A stretch of 18,321 nt of DNA from JBLNBU01 sp050260215 (GTDB taxonomy: Bacteria; Pseudomonadota; Alphaproteobacteria; Rhodospirillales; Magnetospirillaceae). The position numbers and the translations under genes are program-made. Position 1 is the first letter of the stretch. Each line of letters opens with the position of its first letter. Positions 1 to 7,048 of the stretch are shown here, piece by piece. Under the pieces are notes generated by a model. The model made no database searches, was not told where the DNA came from, and was given only the letters and a program-made list of their open reading frames with translations. The stretch is taken from the NCBI GenBank assembly GCA_050260215.1, contig JBLNBU010000276.1, forward strand, positions 1 to 18,321, in the 5' to 3' direction.

Positions 1-104
1 CGACCTCGGGCGAGCACGGCGACAGCCGGGCTATCTGCAAAACCTATCCGCAATTGCCTCTGCCGAGGCCAATCTTTTTCAATGATTTCAGTTGGATAGT
101 CGCT
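1..104. other. Unassigned left edge, downstream of the tRNA gene
   Basis: No gene can be assigned here. One plus-strand frame is open from the window edge to a TGA at 83-85 and could be the tail of a gene that starts outside the window, but 27 codons are too few to judge. A short hairpin (GCCTC 56-60, GAGGC 65-69) is followed on the plus strand by five T residues at 75-79. This resembles a weak intrinsic terminator for transcription entering from the left. The stretch from 70 to 104 is clearly AT-richer than the genes around it. Confidence 0.3.
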
Positions 105-180
105 TGGCGTCCCCACGGGGATTCGAACCCCGGTTGCCGCCGTGAGAGGGCGGTGTCCTAGGCCTCTAGACGATGGGGAC
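105..180 (-). tRNA. tRNA-Glu (anticodon CTC)
   Basis: Read on the minus strand, the segment folds as a complete 76-base tRNA. The acceptor stem pairs GTCCCCA at the 5' end with TGGGGAC near the 3' end. The T arm carries GGTTCGAATCC. The anticodon stem CCGCC/GGCGG encloses the loop CTCTCAC, so the anticodon is CTC, which reads GAG glutamate codons. The discriminator is G and the CCA end is genomically encoded (107-105). The gene begins 20 bases after the stop codon of the JAMM peptidase gene on the same strand, so read-through from that gene is possible. Confidence 0.95.
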
Positions 181-200
181 GTCCGGGCGCGAGGTCCGCT

Positions 201-650
201 TTATGTCGGAATCGCCCGGGGCTTGCAAGCACTTTTTTCCCGGCAATCCAGGTGGACCGGATGGATGCGCCCAGACGGGCGGTCCAGGCGGTGGGCGGCC
301 AGGTGGACCACCTGGGCGTCGACGACGCCGGCGATCAGCCAGACCAGGTCGGGCTCGTAAGCCGCGGCCAGGTCGGTGGCCGAGGGCCGGGTGCTGCCGT
401 CGGGGTGAGAGTGGTAGTGGCCGACCACCCGCTCGGGCGTGCCGCGCAGTTCGCGCTCGACCGCGAGACGGGTGCGCGGGTCGAGATCGAAGCGGTTGGC
501 GGCGGGGGCCAGGTTGGCGGCGGGCACCACCCGGGTGACGTGGACGACCCTCACCCCGCGGCCGACCAGCAGGCCGCAGCATTCCCGCGGCCACGCGGCC
601 TCGGCGGCATCGGCGATCTGCTTCAGCTGCTGGGGCGCCAGGACAATCAT
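201..650 (-). CDS. JAMM/MPN-type zinc metallopeptidase (M67, Mov34/PAD-1 fold)
   Basis: A 149-residue protein with the complete JAMM zinc signature: upstream Glu23 (in PRECCG), His80-x-His82, Ser90 and Asp93, with the family's H-x-H-x7-S-x2-D spacing. Bacterial and archaeal members hydrolyse isopeptide or peptide bonds after ubiquitin-like or sulfur-carrier proteins, or act in cysteine and cofactor pathways. The substrate cannot be told here because no ThiS/MoaD-like carrier or E1-like gene lies nearby. The length is normal for a stand-alone bacterial MPN domain. No signal peptide or membrane segment is visible, so it should be cytosolic. It starts 11 bases after the small membrane-protein gene at 662-979 and is probably cotranscribed with it; tRNA-Glu follows. 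The last 15 residues after the HLD motif look unconserved. Confidence 0.88.
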   Translation of the reverse strand: MIVLAPQQLKQIADAAEAAWPRECCGLLVGRGVRVVHVTRVVPAANLAPAANRFDLDPRTRLAVERELRGTPERVVGHYHSHPDGSTRPSATDLAAAYEPDLVWLIAGVVDAQVVHLAAHRLDRPSGRIHPVHLDCREKSACKPRAIPT

Positions 651-661
651 CGCCGCCGGGA

Positions 662-979
662 TCAGCGGGCGGGCGGCTGGGGCGCCAGGTCGAAGCTGCC
701 CAGCACCCGGCCCTGGGCGGGGTCGAGCACCATCAGGCGGTCAGGCCCGCCGCCGCTGACGCGCAGCACCACCTTGTCACCGGCGGCCAGCATCTGCTCG
801 ACGCGGGCACCCGCCGGCAACGGCAGCTCGACCCGGCCGAAACCGCCGGATTCGGCGACCGCGGCCGAGGCCGGACCCGCGGTGCGATGGCCCTTGTTCC
901 ACAGCCCCCAGCCCAAAAGGCCCAGGCCAGCCAGCAGCAAAACGCCCATGAACGCAACCAATGCCTTGAGTGCCGCCAT
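662..979 (-). CDS. Small single-pass membrane protein, DUF6476-like
   Basis: A 105-residue protein. Residues about 5-26 form one hydrophobic helix, followed by a short basic stretch (WNKGHR) and a C-terminal region that reads like a single beta-propeller-type repeat (LPLPAGARVEQ, then VVLRV, then RLMVLDPAQGRVLGSFDL). The small size, one N-terminal membrane helix, the repeat-like tail and the position beside rluD and rpoH match what I recall of alphaproteobacterial DUF6476 proteins. The function of that family is unknown. An upstream in-frame ATG at 1042 would add 21 poorly conserved-looking residues and overlap rluD, so the ATG at 979 is preferred because the hydrophobic helix follows it directly. 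It is the first gene of a probable operon with the JAMM peptidase and diverges from rluD across only 47 bases. Confidence 0.7.
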   Translation of the reverse strand: MAALKALVAFMGVLLLAGLGLLGWGLWNKGHRTAGPASAAVAESGGFGRVELPLPAGARVEQMLAAGDKVVLRVSGGGPDRLMVLDPAQGRVLGSFDLAPQPPAR

Positions 980-1026
980 CGCCTGCGATTCAATCCCTGT
1001 TTCGTGAAACCCGCCCGAGGCCCCCG
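980..1026. promoter_or_regulatory. Divergent control region with a short dyad
   Basis: These 47 bases separate the start codons of the small membrane protein (minus) and rluD (plus), so both promoters must lie here or inside the coding regions. The gap holds an inverted repeat, GTTTC at 999-1003 and GAAAC at 1006-1010, with a 2-base centre. It could be an operator, but the arms are only 5 bases long and no regulator can be named. A weak GAGG for rluD sits at 1016-1019. Confidence 0.3.
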
Positions 1027-2001
1027 ATGACCGTCGCCGCAACCCTGGATCCCGGCCTCGTCGCCGAAGACGACGCCGGCTCGCGCCTGGACCGCTGGCT
1101 GGCGGCGCGCCTGCCGGAGCTGTCGCGCACCCGGGTCAAGACGCTGATCGAGGACGGCTTCGTCACCTCGAGCGGCTCGACCATAACCGACCCCTCCTAC
1201 CGGGTCAAACCCGGCCAGACCTTCCAGGTCGGCATCCCGCCCGAGGCCCCGGCCGAACCCGAACCCCAGGACATCGCGCTCACCGTCGTCTACGAGGACG
1301 ACCAGCTGATCGTCATCGACAAGCCCGCCGGGCTGGTGGTCCACCCGGCGCCGGGCAACCCGGACGAGACCCTGGTCAACGCCCTGCTGGCCCATTGCGG
1401 CGACTCGCTGTCGGGCATCGGCGGCGTGCGTCGGCCGGGGATCGTGCACCGCATCGACAAGGACACCAGCGGCCTGCTGGTCGCCGCCAAGACCGACCTG
1501 GCCCACCAGAGCCTGGCCCGCCAGTTCGCCGAGCACAGCATCGAGCGCGCCTACCAGGCGGTGGTGTGGGGGGTGCCCAAGCCCGCCAGCGGCGAGATCG
1601 AGGGCAACATCGGCCGTTCGACCGCCGACCGCAAGCGCATGGCGGTGGTCCGCCATGGCGGCAAGTCGGCACTGACCCGCTATCGCACGCTGGCGTCCTA
1701 TGGCGGCTGCGTCTCCCTGGTCGAATGCCGGCTGGCGACCGGGCGGACCCACCAGATTCGCGTCCACATGGCCAGCCTGGGCCACCCGCTGGTGGGCGAC
1801 GCCACCTACGGTCGGATAAGGGGGCACCGCACCGCCCACCTCCCTTCGGAGGCGCGCACCGCCTTGCTTTCCTTCCCCCGCCAGGCACTTCATGCCTATC
1901 TACTCGGATTTCAGCATCCTACTAAGGGTCAATGGATGAGGTTCGAGAGTGTTATCCCATTGGATATCATTACCTTGCTGAAATTTTTAGAGGCTCTGTA
2001 A
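1027..2001 (+). CDS. rluD: 23S rRNA pseudouridine synthase, RluA/RluD family
   Basis: A 324-residue RluA-family enzyme that isomerises uridines in large-subunit rRNA; RluD acts on the helix 69 positions 1911/1915/1917 in E. coli numbering. An N-terminal S4 RNA-binding domain covers residues about 17-70. The catalytic domain follows, with Asp144 in HRIDKDTSG as the catalytic aspartate and the later RTHQIRVH motif. Both the S4 domain and the length fit RluD rather than the short RluA/RluC types, though the exact target uridines are inferred. The ATG at 1027 is chosen because it leaves the expected short leader before the S4 domain. The final 35-40 codons are markedly AT-richer than the rest, yet the protein still matches the family's usual C-terminus (RQALHA, then HPTKGQWMRFES). 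rpoH follows 136 bases downstream. Confidence 0.92.
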   Translation: MTVAATLDPGLVAEDDAGSRLDRWLAARLPELSRTRVKTLIEDGFVTSSGSTITDPSYRVKPGQTFQVGIPPEAPAEPEPQDIALTVVYEDDQLIVIDKPAGLVVHPAPGNPDETLVNALLAHCGDSLSGIGGVRRPGIVHRIDKDTSGLLVAAKTDLAHQSLARQFAEHSIERAYQAVVWGVPKPASGEIEGNIGRSTADRKRMAVVRHGGKSALTRYRTLASYGGCVSLVECRLATGRTHQIRVHMASLGHPLVGDATYGRIRGHRTAHLPSEARTALLSFPRQALHAYLLGFQHPTKGQWMRFESVIPLDIITLLKFLEAL

Positions 2002-2137
2002 AAAGCTTCTATACTTGACAAGCCAAGTGTGGCATTCTCCTCGCCAAGGGAACGTGATACTCGTTGCGTTGCGCATTCGGCAGCAGCGCGGCGCCGAAAG
2101 GGAAAAATCCCCGGCGCCCGATGAGAGGAGTGATGCC
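2002..2137 (+). promoter_or_regulatory. rpoH upstream region: candidate promoter elements and ribosome binding site
   Basis: An AT-rich upstream block contains a TATACT -10-like hexamer at 2010-2015 and a perfect -35 TTGACA at 2015-2020. They overlap and cannot belong to the same promoter; neither has a good partner at 16-18 bases. CTTGACA at 2014-2020 also resembles a sigma-32 -35 box, with a weak CATTCT at 2033-2038. ACTTG (2013-2017) and CAAGT (2024-2028) form a short dyad over these elements. The ribosome binding site AGAGGAG (2124-2130) lies 7 bases before the rpoH ATG and fixes that start. Confidence 0.4.
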
Positions 2138-3019
2138 ATGACCGCCATCTCCACCAGCCTGTCCCTGGCCCCCGAGGGCAATCTGTCGCGGTACCTGCAG
2201 GAGATCCGCAAGTTCCCGATGCTGGGCCCGGAGGAGGAATACGTGCTGGCCAAGCGCTTCCGCGACCAGGGCGACGGCGGGGCGGCCAACAAGCTGGTCA
2301 CCAGCCACCTGCGCCTGGTCGCCAAGATCGCCATGGGCTATCGCGGCTATGGCCTGCCCATGGGCGAACTGATTTCGGAAGGCAACGTGGGCATGATGCA
2401 GGCGGTCCGCCGCTTCGACCCCGACCGCGGCTTCCGCCTGGCGACCTACGCCATGTGGTGGATCCGCGCCGCCATCCAGGAGTACATCCTGCATTCGTGG
2501 TCGCTGGTGAAAATGGGCACCACCGCCGCCCAGAAGAAGCTGTTCTTCAACCTGCGCAAGCTGAAGGGCCAGATGCAGGCGATCGAGGAAGGCGACCTGT
2601 CGCCGGAGAACGTCACCAAGATCGCCACCGAGCTCGACGTCGCCGAGGCGGACGTGGTCAGCATGAACCGCCGCCTGTCCAGCCCCGACCACAGCCTGAA
2701 CGCCCCGGTGCGCATCGACGGCGAGGGCGAGTGGCAGGACTGGCTGGTCGACGAGCGCGACGACCAGGAGACCGAACTGGCCGAGCGCGAGGAACTGGGC
2801 CGGCGGCGCAAGCTGCTCAGCCAGGCGCTGCGCAGCCTCAACGACCGCGAACGCCACATCCTCACCCAGCGCCGGCTCAAGGACAATCCGGTGACCCTGG
2901 AAGACCTGTCGCAGGAATACGGCATCTCCCGCGAGCGCGTCCGCCAGATCGAGGTCCGTGCCTTCGAGAAGCTGCAGAAGTCCATGAAGAACGCGGTGAT
3001 CGACCAGGCCATGCACTAG
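2138..3019 (+). CDS. rpoH: RNA polymerase heat-shock sigma factor sigma-32
   Basis: A 293-residue alternative sigma factor that directs core RNA polymerase to heat-shock promoters (chaperones, proteases). Region 2 covers residues about 49-128, including the core-binding and -10 recognition helices (RFDPDRGFRLATYAMWWIR). The diagnostic RpoH box QKKLFFNLR is at 132-140; it separates RpoH from RpoD and is the contact for chaperone and FtsH control. Region 4 ends with the helix-turn-helix at about 253-280 (LEDLSQEYGISRERVRQIE). The length is typical. A strong Shine-Dalgarno AGAGGAG supports the start; the frame is open for another 41 codons upstream, but that segment resembles leader DNA rather than protein. 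Many alphaproteobacteria carry two or more RpoH copies; whether this is the only one cannot be seen here. Confidence 0.97.
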   Translation: MTAISTSLSLAPEGNLSRYLQEIRKFPMLGPEEEYVLAKRFRDQGDGGAANKLVTSHLRLVAKIAMGYRGYGLPMGELISEGNVGMMQAVRRFDPDRGFRLATYAMWWIRAAIQEYILHSWSLVKMGTTAAQKKLFFNLRKLKGQMQAIEEGDLSPENVTKIATELDVAEADVVSMNRRLSSPDHSLNAPVRIDGEGEWQDWLVDERDDQETELAEREELGRRRKLLSQALRSLNDRERHILTQRRLKDNPVTLEDLSQEYGISRERVRQIEVRAFEKLQKSMKNAVIDQAMH

Positions 3020-3028
3020 GAAACCGTC

Positions 3029-3098
3029 GTCGTCACCCTCGGGCTTGACCCGAGGGTCCACGATGCGGAGATGGCCGGGTCACGCCCGGCCGCGACGG
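3029..3098. repeat. Composite intergenic palindromic repeat (alphaproteobacterial type), possible bidirectional terminator
   Basis: Two perfect hairpins lie side by side between the convergent rpoH and small membrane-protein genes. The first pairs ACCCTCGGG (3035-3043) with CCCGAGGGT (3049-3057) around a 5-base loop. The second pairs GGCCGGG (3073-3079) with CCCGGCC (3085-3091), also with a 5-base loop. The wording (CGTCACCC, then GGGCTTGACCC, then GGGTCCA, then GATGGCCGGGTCA) is that of a repeat found scattered between genes in many alphaproteobacterial genomes. No T-run follows either hairpin, so termination of rpoH here is plausible but not shown. A degenerate relative of the first half lies at 17734-17756. 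Confidence 0.75.
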
Positions 3099-3114
3099 CA
3101 TGGGGCTTAGACGC

Positions 3115-3618
3115 TCAGCTGCCGGGCTTCTTGGCGACGTCGTCGCCCCATTCCTCGACCAGCTTCTTCTGCGCGGACTTGAGGTTGGCCACCCGGCGCT
3201 GGGTGCTCATGGACAGGTAGCTGGCCACCATCGGCGGCGTGCCGGCATAGATCAGCCAGCCGGCGCCGGCGCAGGCGTAGGACACCAGCAGCACGCTGCC
3301 GTCGGTCAGCAGGTGGAGCGACTCGTCCAGGGTGTGCACCCCGAACCACAGGCTGAACAGGTAGGGAATGACGCCGGCGAAATTGACGCCGCCGACGCAC
3401 AGCCAGGCATACTTGTTGTGGCCCTTCTCGGTGGCCCAGGCCACCAGGGTCGGCAGCATGGTCACCGCCACCAGGATGACGGTGGGCAGCGAGAACGGCA
3501 CCAAGGCGGCCAGGATCATCATGACGACGATCTTGTTCATGCCGGCGCCGCCGCCGCCCTTCTGGGCCGCCGCCCGCGCCCGCGCCTGTTCGACCGCCGA
3601 CATTTGCTTCTTGGCCAT
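3115..3618 (-). CDS. Small multi-pass membrane protein, partner of the pseudokinase gene
   Basis: A 167-residue integral membrane protein that I do not recognise as a named family. The first 27 residues are polar, with basic and alanine-rich stretches and a GGGGAG linker. Hydrophobic segments follow at about 29-62 (long enough for one kinked or two short helices), 70-94 and 108-127. The C-terminal 30 residues are charged and probably helical (RRVANLKSAQKKLVEEWGDD). The start ATG shares one base with the TGA stop of the pseudokinase gene (TGATG at 3620-3616), which implies translational coupling and suggests that the two products work together at the membrane. A later ATG (residue 6) is possible but would lose the overlap. 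It is the last gene of the minus-strand run and faces rpoH across the palindromic repeat. No catalytic motif is visible. Confidence 0.75.
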   Translation of the reverse strand: MAKKQMSAVEQARARAAAQKGGGGAGMNKIVVMMILAALVPFSLPTVILVAVTMLPTLVAWATEKGHNKYAWLCVGGVNFAGVIPYLFSLWFGVHTLDESLHLLTDGSVLLVSYACAGAGWLIYAGTPPMVASYLSMSTQRRVANLKSAQKKLVEEWGDDVAKKPGS

Positions 3619-5666
3619 CACCACACCTTCAGGATGGTAACGATGGTGACGGTGGCCAGGGCGATGACGATGCCCACCACGGCGGCGGTCTGCTTGCCGA
3701 CGCGGTCGGCTTCCTTGGCGCGCTCCTCTTCCTCGGACAAGATGTGCTTGATCTCGTCTTCGGCGGCCTGGTACTGGGCCTGGGCCCAGGTGAACTCGGC
3801 CGAATCCTTGTCGCGCGCCTCGGCGTTGTCGAGCAGGTTGTAGATCTCGACCACCGTGCCCTTGCGCACCAGGCGGGGAATTTCCTTTTCCAGGTCCTTG
3901 CGCTTCTCGCGCGAATGGAAGGCGTGGATGACCGGCTGCACCAGGGCGCCGCACCAGGCGGCCAGGCCGGGCAGCGATTCGGGCCCCAGGCGGTACTGCA
4001 GCACCGCGAACAGGTTCAACAGCGCCATCAGCCCCTTGGCCGGATCGGAATCATTGAGCTGGGCCAGGTGGCGGTCGATGTCCGAGCGCATGCGCGCGCC
4101 CATGAAGGCGGCGACGTGGCGGTCGACCGGCCAGGTCTTGCCGTCGTTGCGCTTGCCAGCATTGGCCGACAGGCCGGGCAGCAGCTCCTTGACCTCGACC
4201 ACGTACTCCTCGCCCAGGAGCGAGCTCTGGCAGGGCAGCGCGTCGTTGAGCTCGTAAAGGCAGCGCTCGAGGCCGAAGCCCATGCCGGTCTGGGTCAGGT
4301 AGCTGCGCAGCTCGCGGAAGTTGGAATCCATCTGCGAGTTGTCGGGCTGGAATTCGCTGCGCGACTCGAACCATAGCCTGGGCACCTCGCGCAGGATGAT
4401 CTCGGCGAACAGGCGGGTGTCGGACCGGGCCGCGACGATCGCCGCCAGCGCCGAGCCGAAGCCGTCGGGCATGGCGGCGAAGCCCTTGTAGCGGATGGGC
4501 GCGTTGGGATCGAGCAGGATCAGGATCTTGCACAGCATCAGGTCGGTGGCGACCTTCTTGTCGTTGGTCGAGTTGAGCGCGCTGCGCACCACGTCGGCCA
4601 CCACCCCGGCGCGTTCCTTGTCCTCGACCGCCCGGCGCAGCCACAGCTCCAGCTTGCCCTCGACCACCGGCGGCACCGCCTGATCCCAATGCTTGGCCAT
4701 GGCGATGGCCAGTTCGCGGCAGTTGAAGTACTCCTTGCCCTGGAACGGAAATCCGCGGGCGGCACGGCGCTCGACCCGCTGCTGCAGCGGGCTCATGCGC
4801 CGGCCCGACAGCCACAGGTCCAGGTTCTCGATGTCCCAGCGCTGGCGGGCGTCGTCGCACAGCAGGCCGCGCAGCAGCTCGATCATGGCCAGCGGCAGGC
4901 GCTCGTCGCCGACCAGCACCGAATAGGACCCCTGCTGGATCTTGGCGCGCAGCAGCGACTCGTCGTCCAAGTGGGCGACCGGGTTGCGGCCCAGCAGCAA
5001 CAGCAGGATGGTCACGCCCAGGGAATACAGGTCGTCCTCGTAGGTGCCGCTGCCGCGGGCCACCGGCAGGGCCATGGCCGACTCGATGGGTTCGAACAGC
5101 ACCGGCTGGTCGATGGCCGGCGGCGAGGACACGCAGTCGCCGAGCGCGATGCGGTCGCCGCTAGCGTCCATGTAGAACAGGTTGGTCAGGCGGATGGCGC
5201 GGTGGGTGATGCCGCGCTGGTTCAGCTCCTTCATGGCCGCGATCAGCGGCTCGATGACCTTCTTGCCGATCTCGTATTCGTCGACGCGCCGGATGTCGCC
5301 CTTGAGGTTGGTTACCACCCGGCGGCCGGCGGGGCGCTCGTAGACCACGGTCATGCACTGGCGGCCGGCGGGGGGCCAGTTCATGGGCCCCCATTCGACC
5401 AGCTGCTGCAGGCCCGGAGAGGCCACACCCTTCAGCGCACGCATGACGCCCACCCGCGGCGCCACGTCGTGGCGGCAGATCAGGGCATACAGGCTGCGGT
5501 TGGGGTCGCGCTTGTCCTCGGCGGCGAAGGCGTCGGCCGAGGGCGACGACAGCTCGGGCAATGGCTGGTTGGACCGCACGATGAAACGGTCGCGCAGCGT
5601 CCCCGGCGGGCCGGCCGGAACCGGGGCCTCCGCTGCCTCCTCGACCGTGACCTCGGCTTCTGACAT
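3618..5666 (-). CDS. Membrane-anchored protein with degenerate serine/threonine kinase domain (probable pseudokinase)
   Basis: A 682-residue protein whose residues about 50-290 follow the order of a eukaryotic-type kinase domain, but the catalytic positions are changed. The HRDxKxxN loop reads HRAIRLTN (155-162), so the catalytic Asp is Ala157. The DFG position reads GDC followed by Val (176-179). No convincing glycine loop or beta-3 lysine is visible (YALICR at 60-65). The later structural motif DLYSLGV (212-218) and a terminal RW (276-277) are kept. Residues about 300-630 are a long helical region of unknown type, and 660-680 form one C-terminal transmembrane helix, preceded by an acidic/basic coiled-coil-like stretch (EDEIKHILSEEEERAKEADR). 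The domain should therefore face the cytoplasm. A purine-rich GGGGAGG directly abuts the ATG, an unusually short spacing. It lies 80 bases after purA and is coupled to the following membrane-protein gene. Confidence 0.85.
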   Translation of the reverse strand: MSEAEVTVEEAAEAPVPAGPPGTLRDRFIVRSNQPLPELSSPSADAFAAEDKRDPNRSLYALICRHDVAPRVGVMRALKGVASPGLQQLVEWGPMNWPPAGRQCMTVVYERPAGRRVVTNLKGDIRRVDEYEIGKKVIEPLIAAMKELNQRGITHRAIRLTNLFYMDASGDRIALGDCVSSPPAIDQPVLFEPIESAMALPVARGSGTYEDDLYSLGVTILLLLLGRNPVAHLDDESLLRAKIQQGSYSVLVGDERLPLAMIELLRGLLCDDARQRWDIENLDLWLSGRRMSPLQQRVERRAARGFPFQGKEYFNCRELAIAMAKHWDQAVPPVVEGKLELWLRRAVEDKERAGVVADVVRSALNSTNDKKVATDLMLCKILILLDPNAPIRYKGFAAMPDGFGSALAAIVAARSDTRLFAEIILREVPRLWFESRSEFQPDNSQMDSNFRELRSYLTQTGMGFGLERCLYELNDALPCQSSLLGEEYVVEVKELLPGLSANAGKRNDGKTWPVDRHVAAFMGARMRSDIDRHLAQLNDSDPAKGLMALLNLFAVLQYRLGPESLPGLAAWCGALVQPVIHAFHSREKRKDLEKEIPRLVRKGTVVEIYNLLDNAEARDKDSAEFTWAQAQYQAAEDEIKHILSEEEERAKEADRVGKQTAAVVGIVIALATVTIVTILKVW

Positions 5667-5703
5667 CCTCCCCGCCCTTCGTGGAGCCGGTCCCGCTGGG
5701 GCC

Positions 5704-5739
5704 CTGGCGCCCCCGCCATCCTACGGGCGAGGGCGCCAG
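5704..5739 (-). terminator. Strong hairpin between purA and the pseudokinase gene, without T-run
   Basis: CTGGCGCCC (5704-5712) pairs perfectly with GGGCGCCAG (5731-5739); after one mismatch, CGCC (5714-5717) pairs with GGCG (5726-5729) around an 8-base loop. It lies 7 bases after the purA stop codon on the minus strand. Because no T-tract follows, it could be a leaky terminator, an mRNA-stabilising hairpin or a processing site that sets different levels of purA and pseudokinase transcript. Confidence 0.45.
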
Positions 5740-5746
5740 ACCTCAA

Positions 5747-7036
<1,290 letters not shown>

Positions 7037-7048
7037 TCCTGCTTCCCC

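Noticed and set aside
54..79. A terminator for the tRNA-Glu gene
   Set aside because: The T-run lies on the plus-strand side of the hairpin; on the minus strand, where the tRNA is transcribed, no T-run follows. It would suit only transcription entering from the left.
44..99. Inverted repeat CTATCC (44-49) and GGATAG (94-99)
   Set aside because: Six-base arms 44 bases apart are expected by chance and have no supporting context.
1810..2001. A frameshift or foreign insertion at the end of rluD
   Set aside because: Despite the AT-rich codons, the translation keeps RQALHA, HPTKGQWM and FES in the expected order and length, so the reading frame is intact.
2015..2137. A 41-codon in-frame N-terminal extension of RpoH starting at TTG
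   Set aside because: There is no ribosome site before the TTG, the segment overlaps promoter-like elements, and RpoH proteins normally begin just before the LSRYLQEIRKFPML region.
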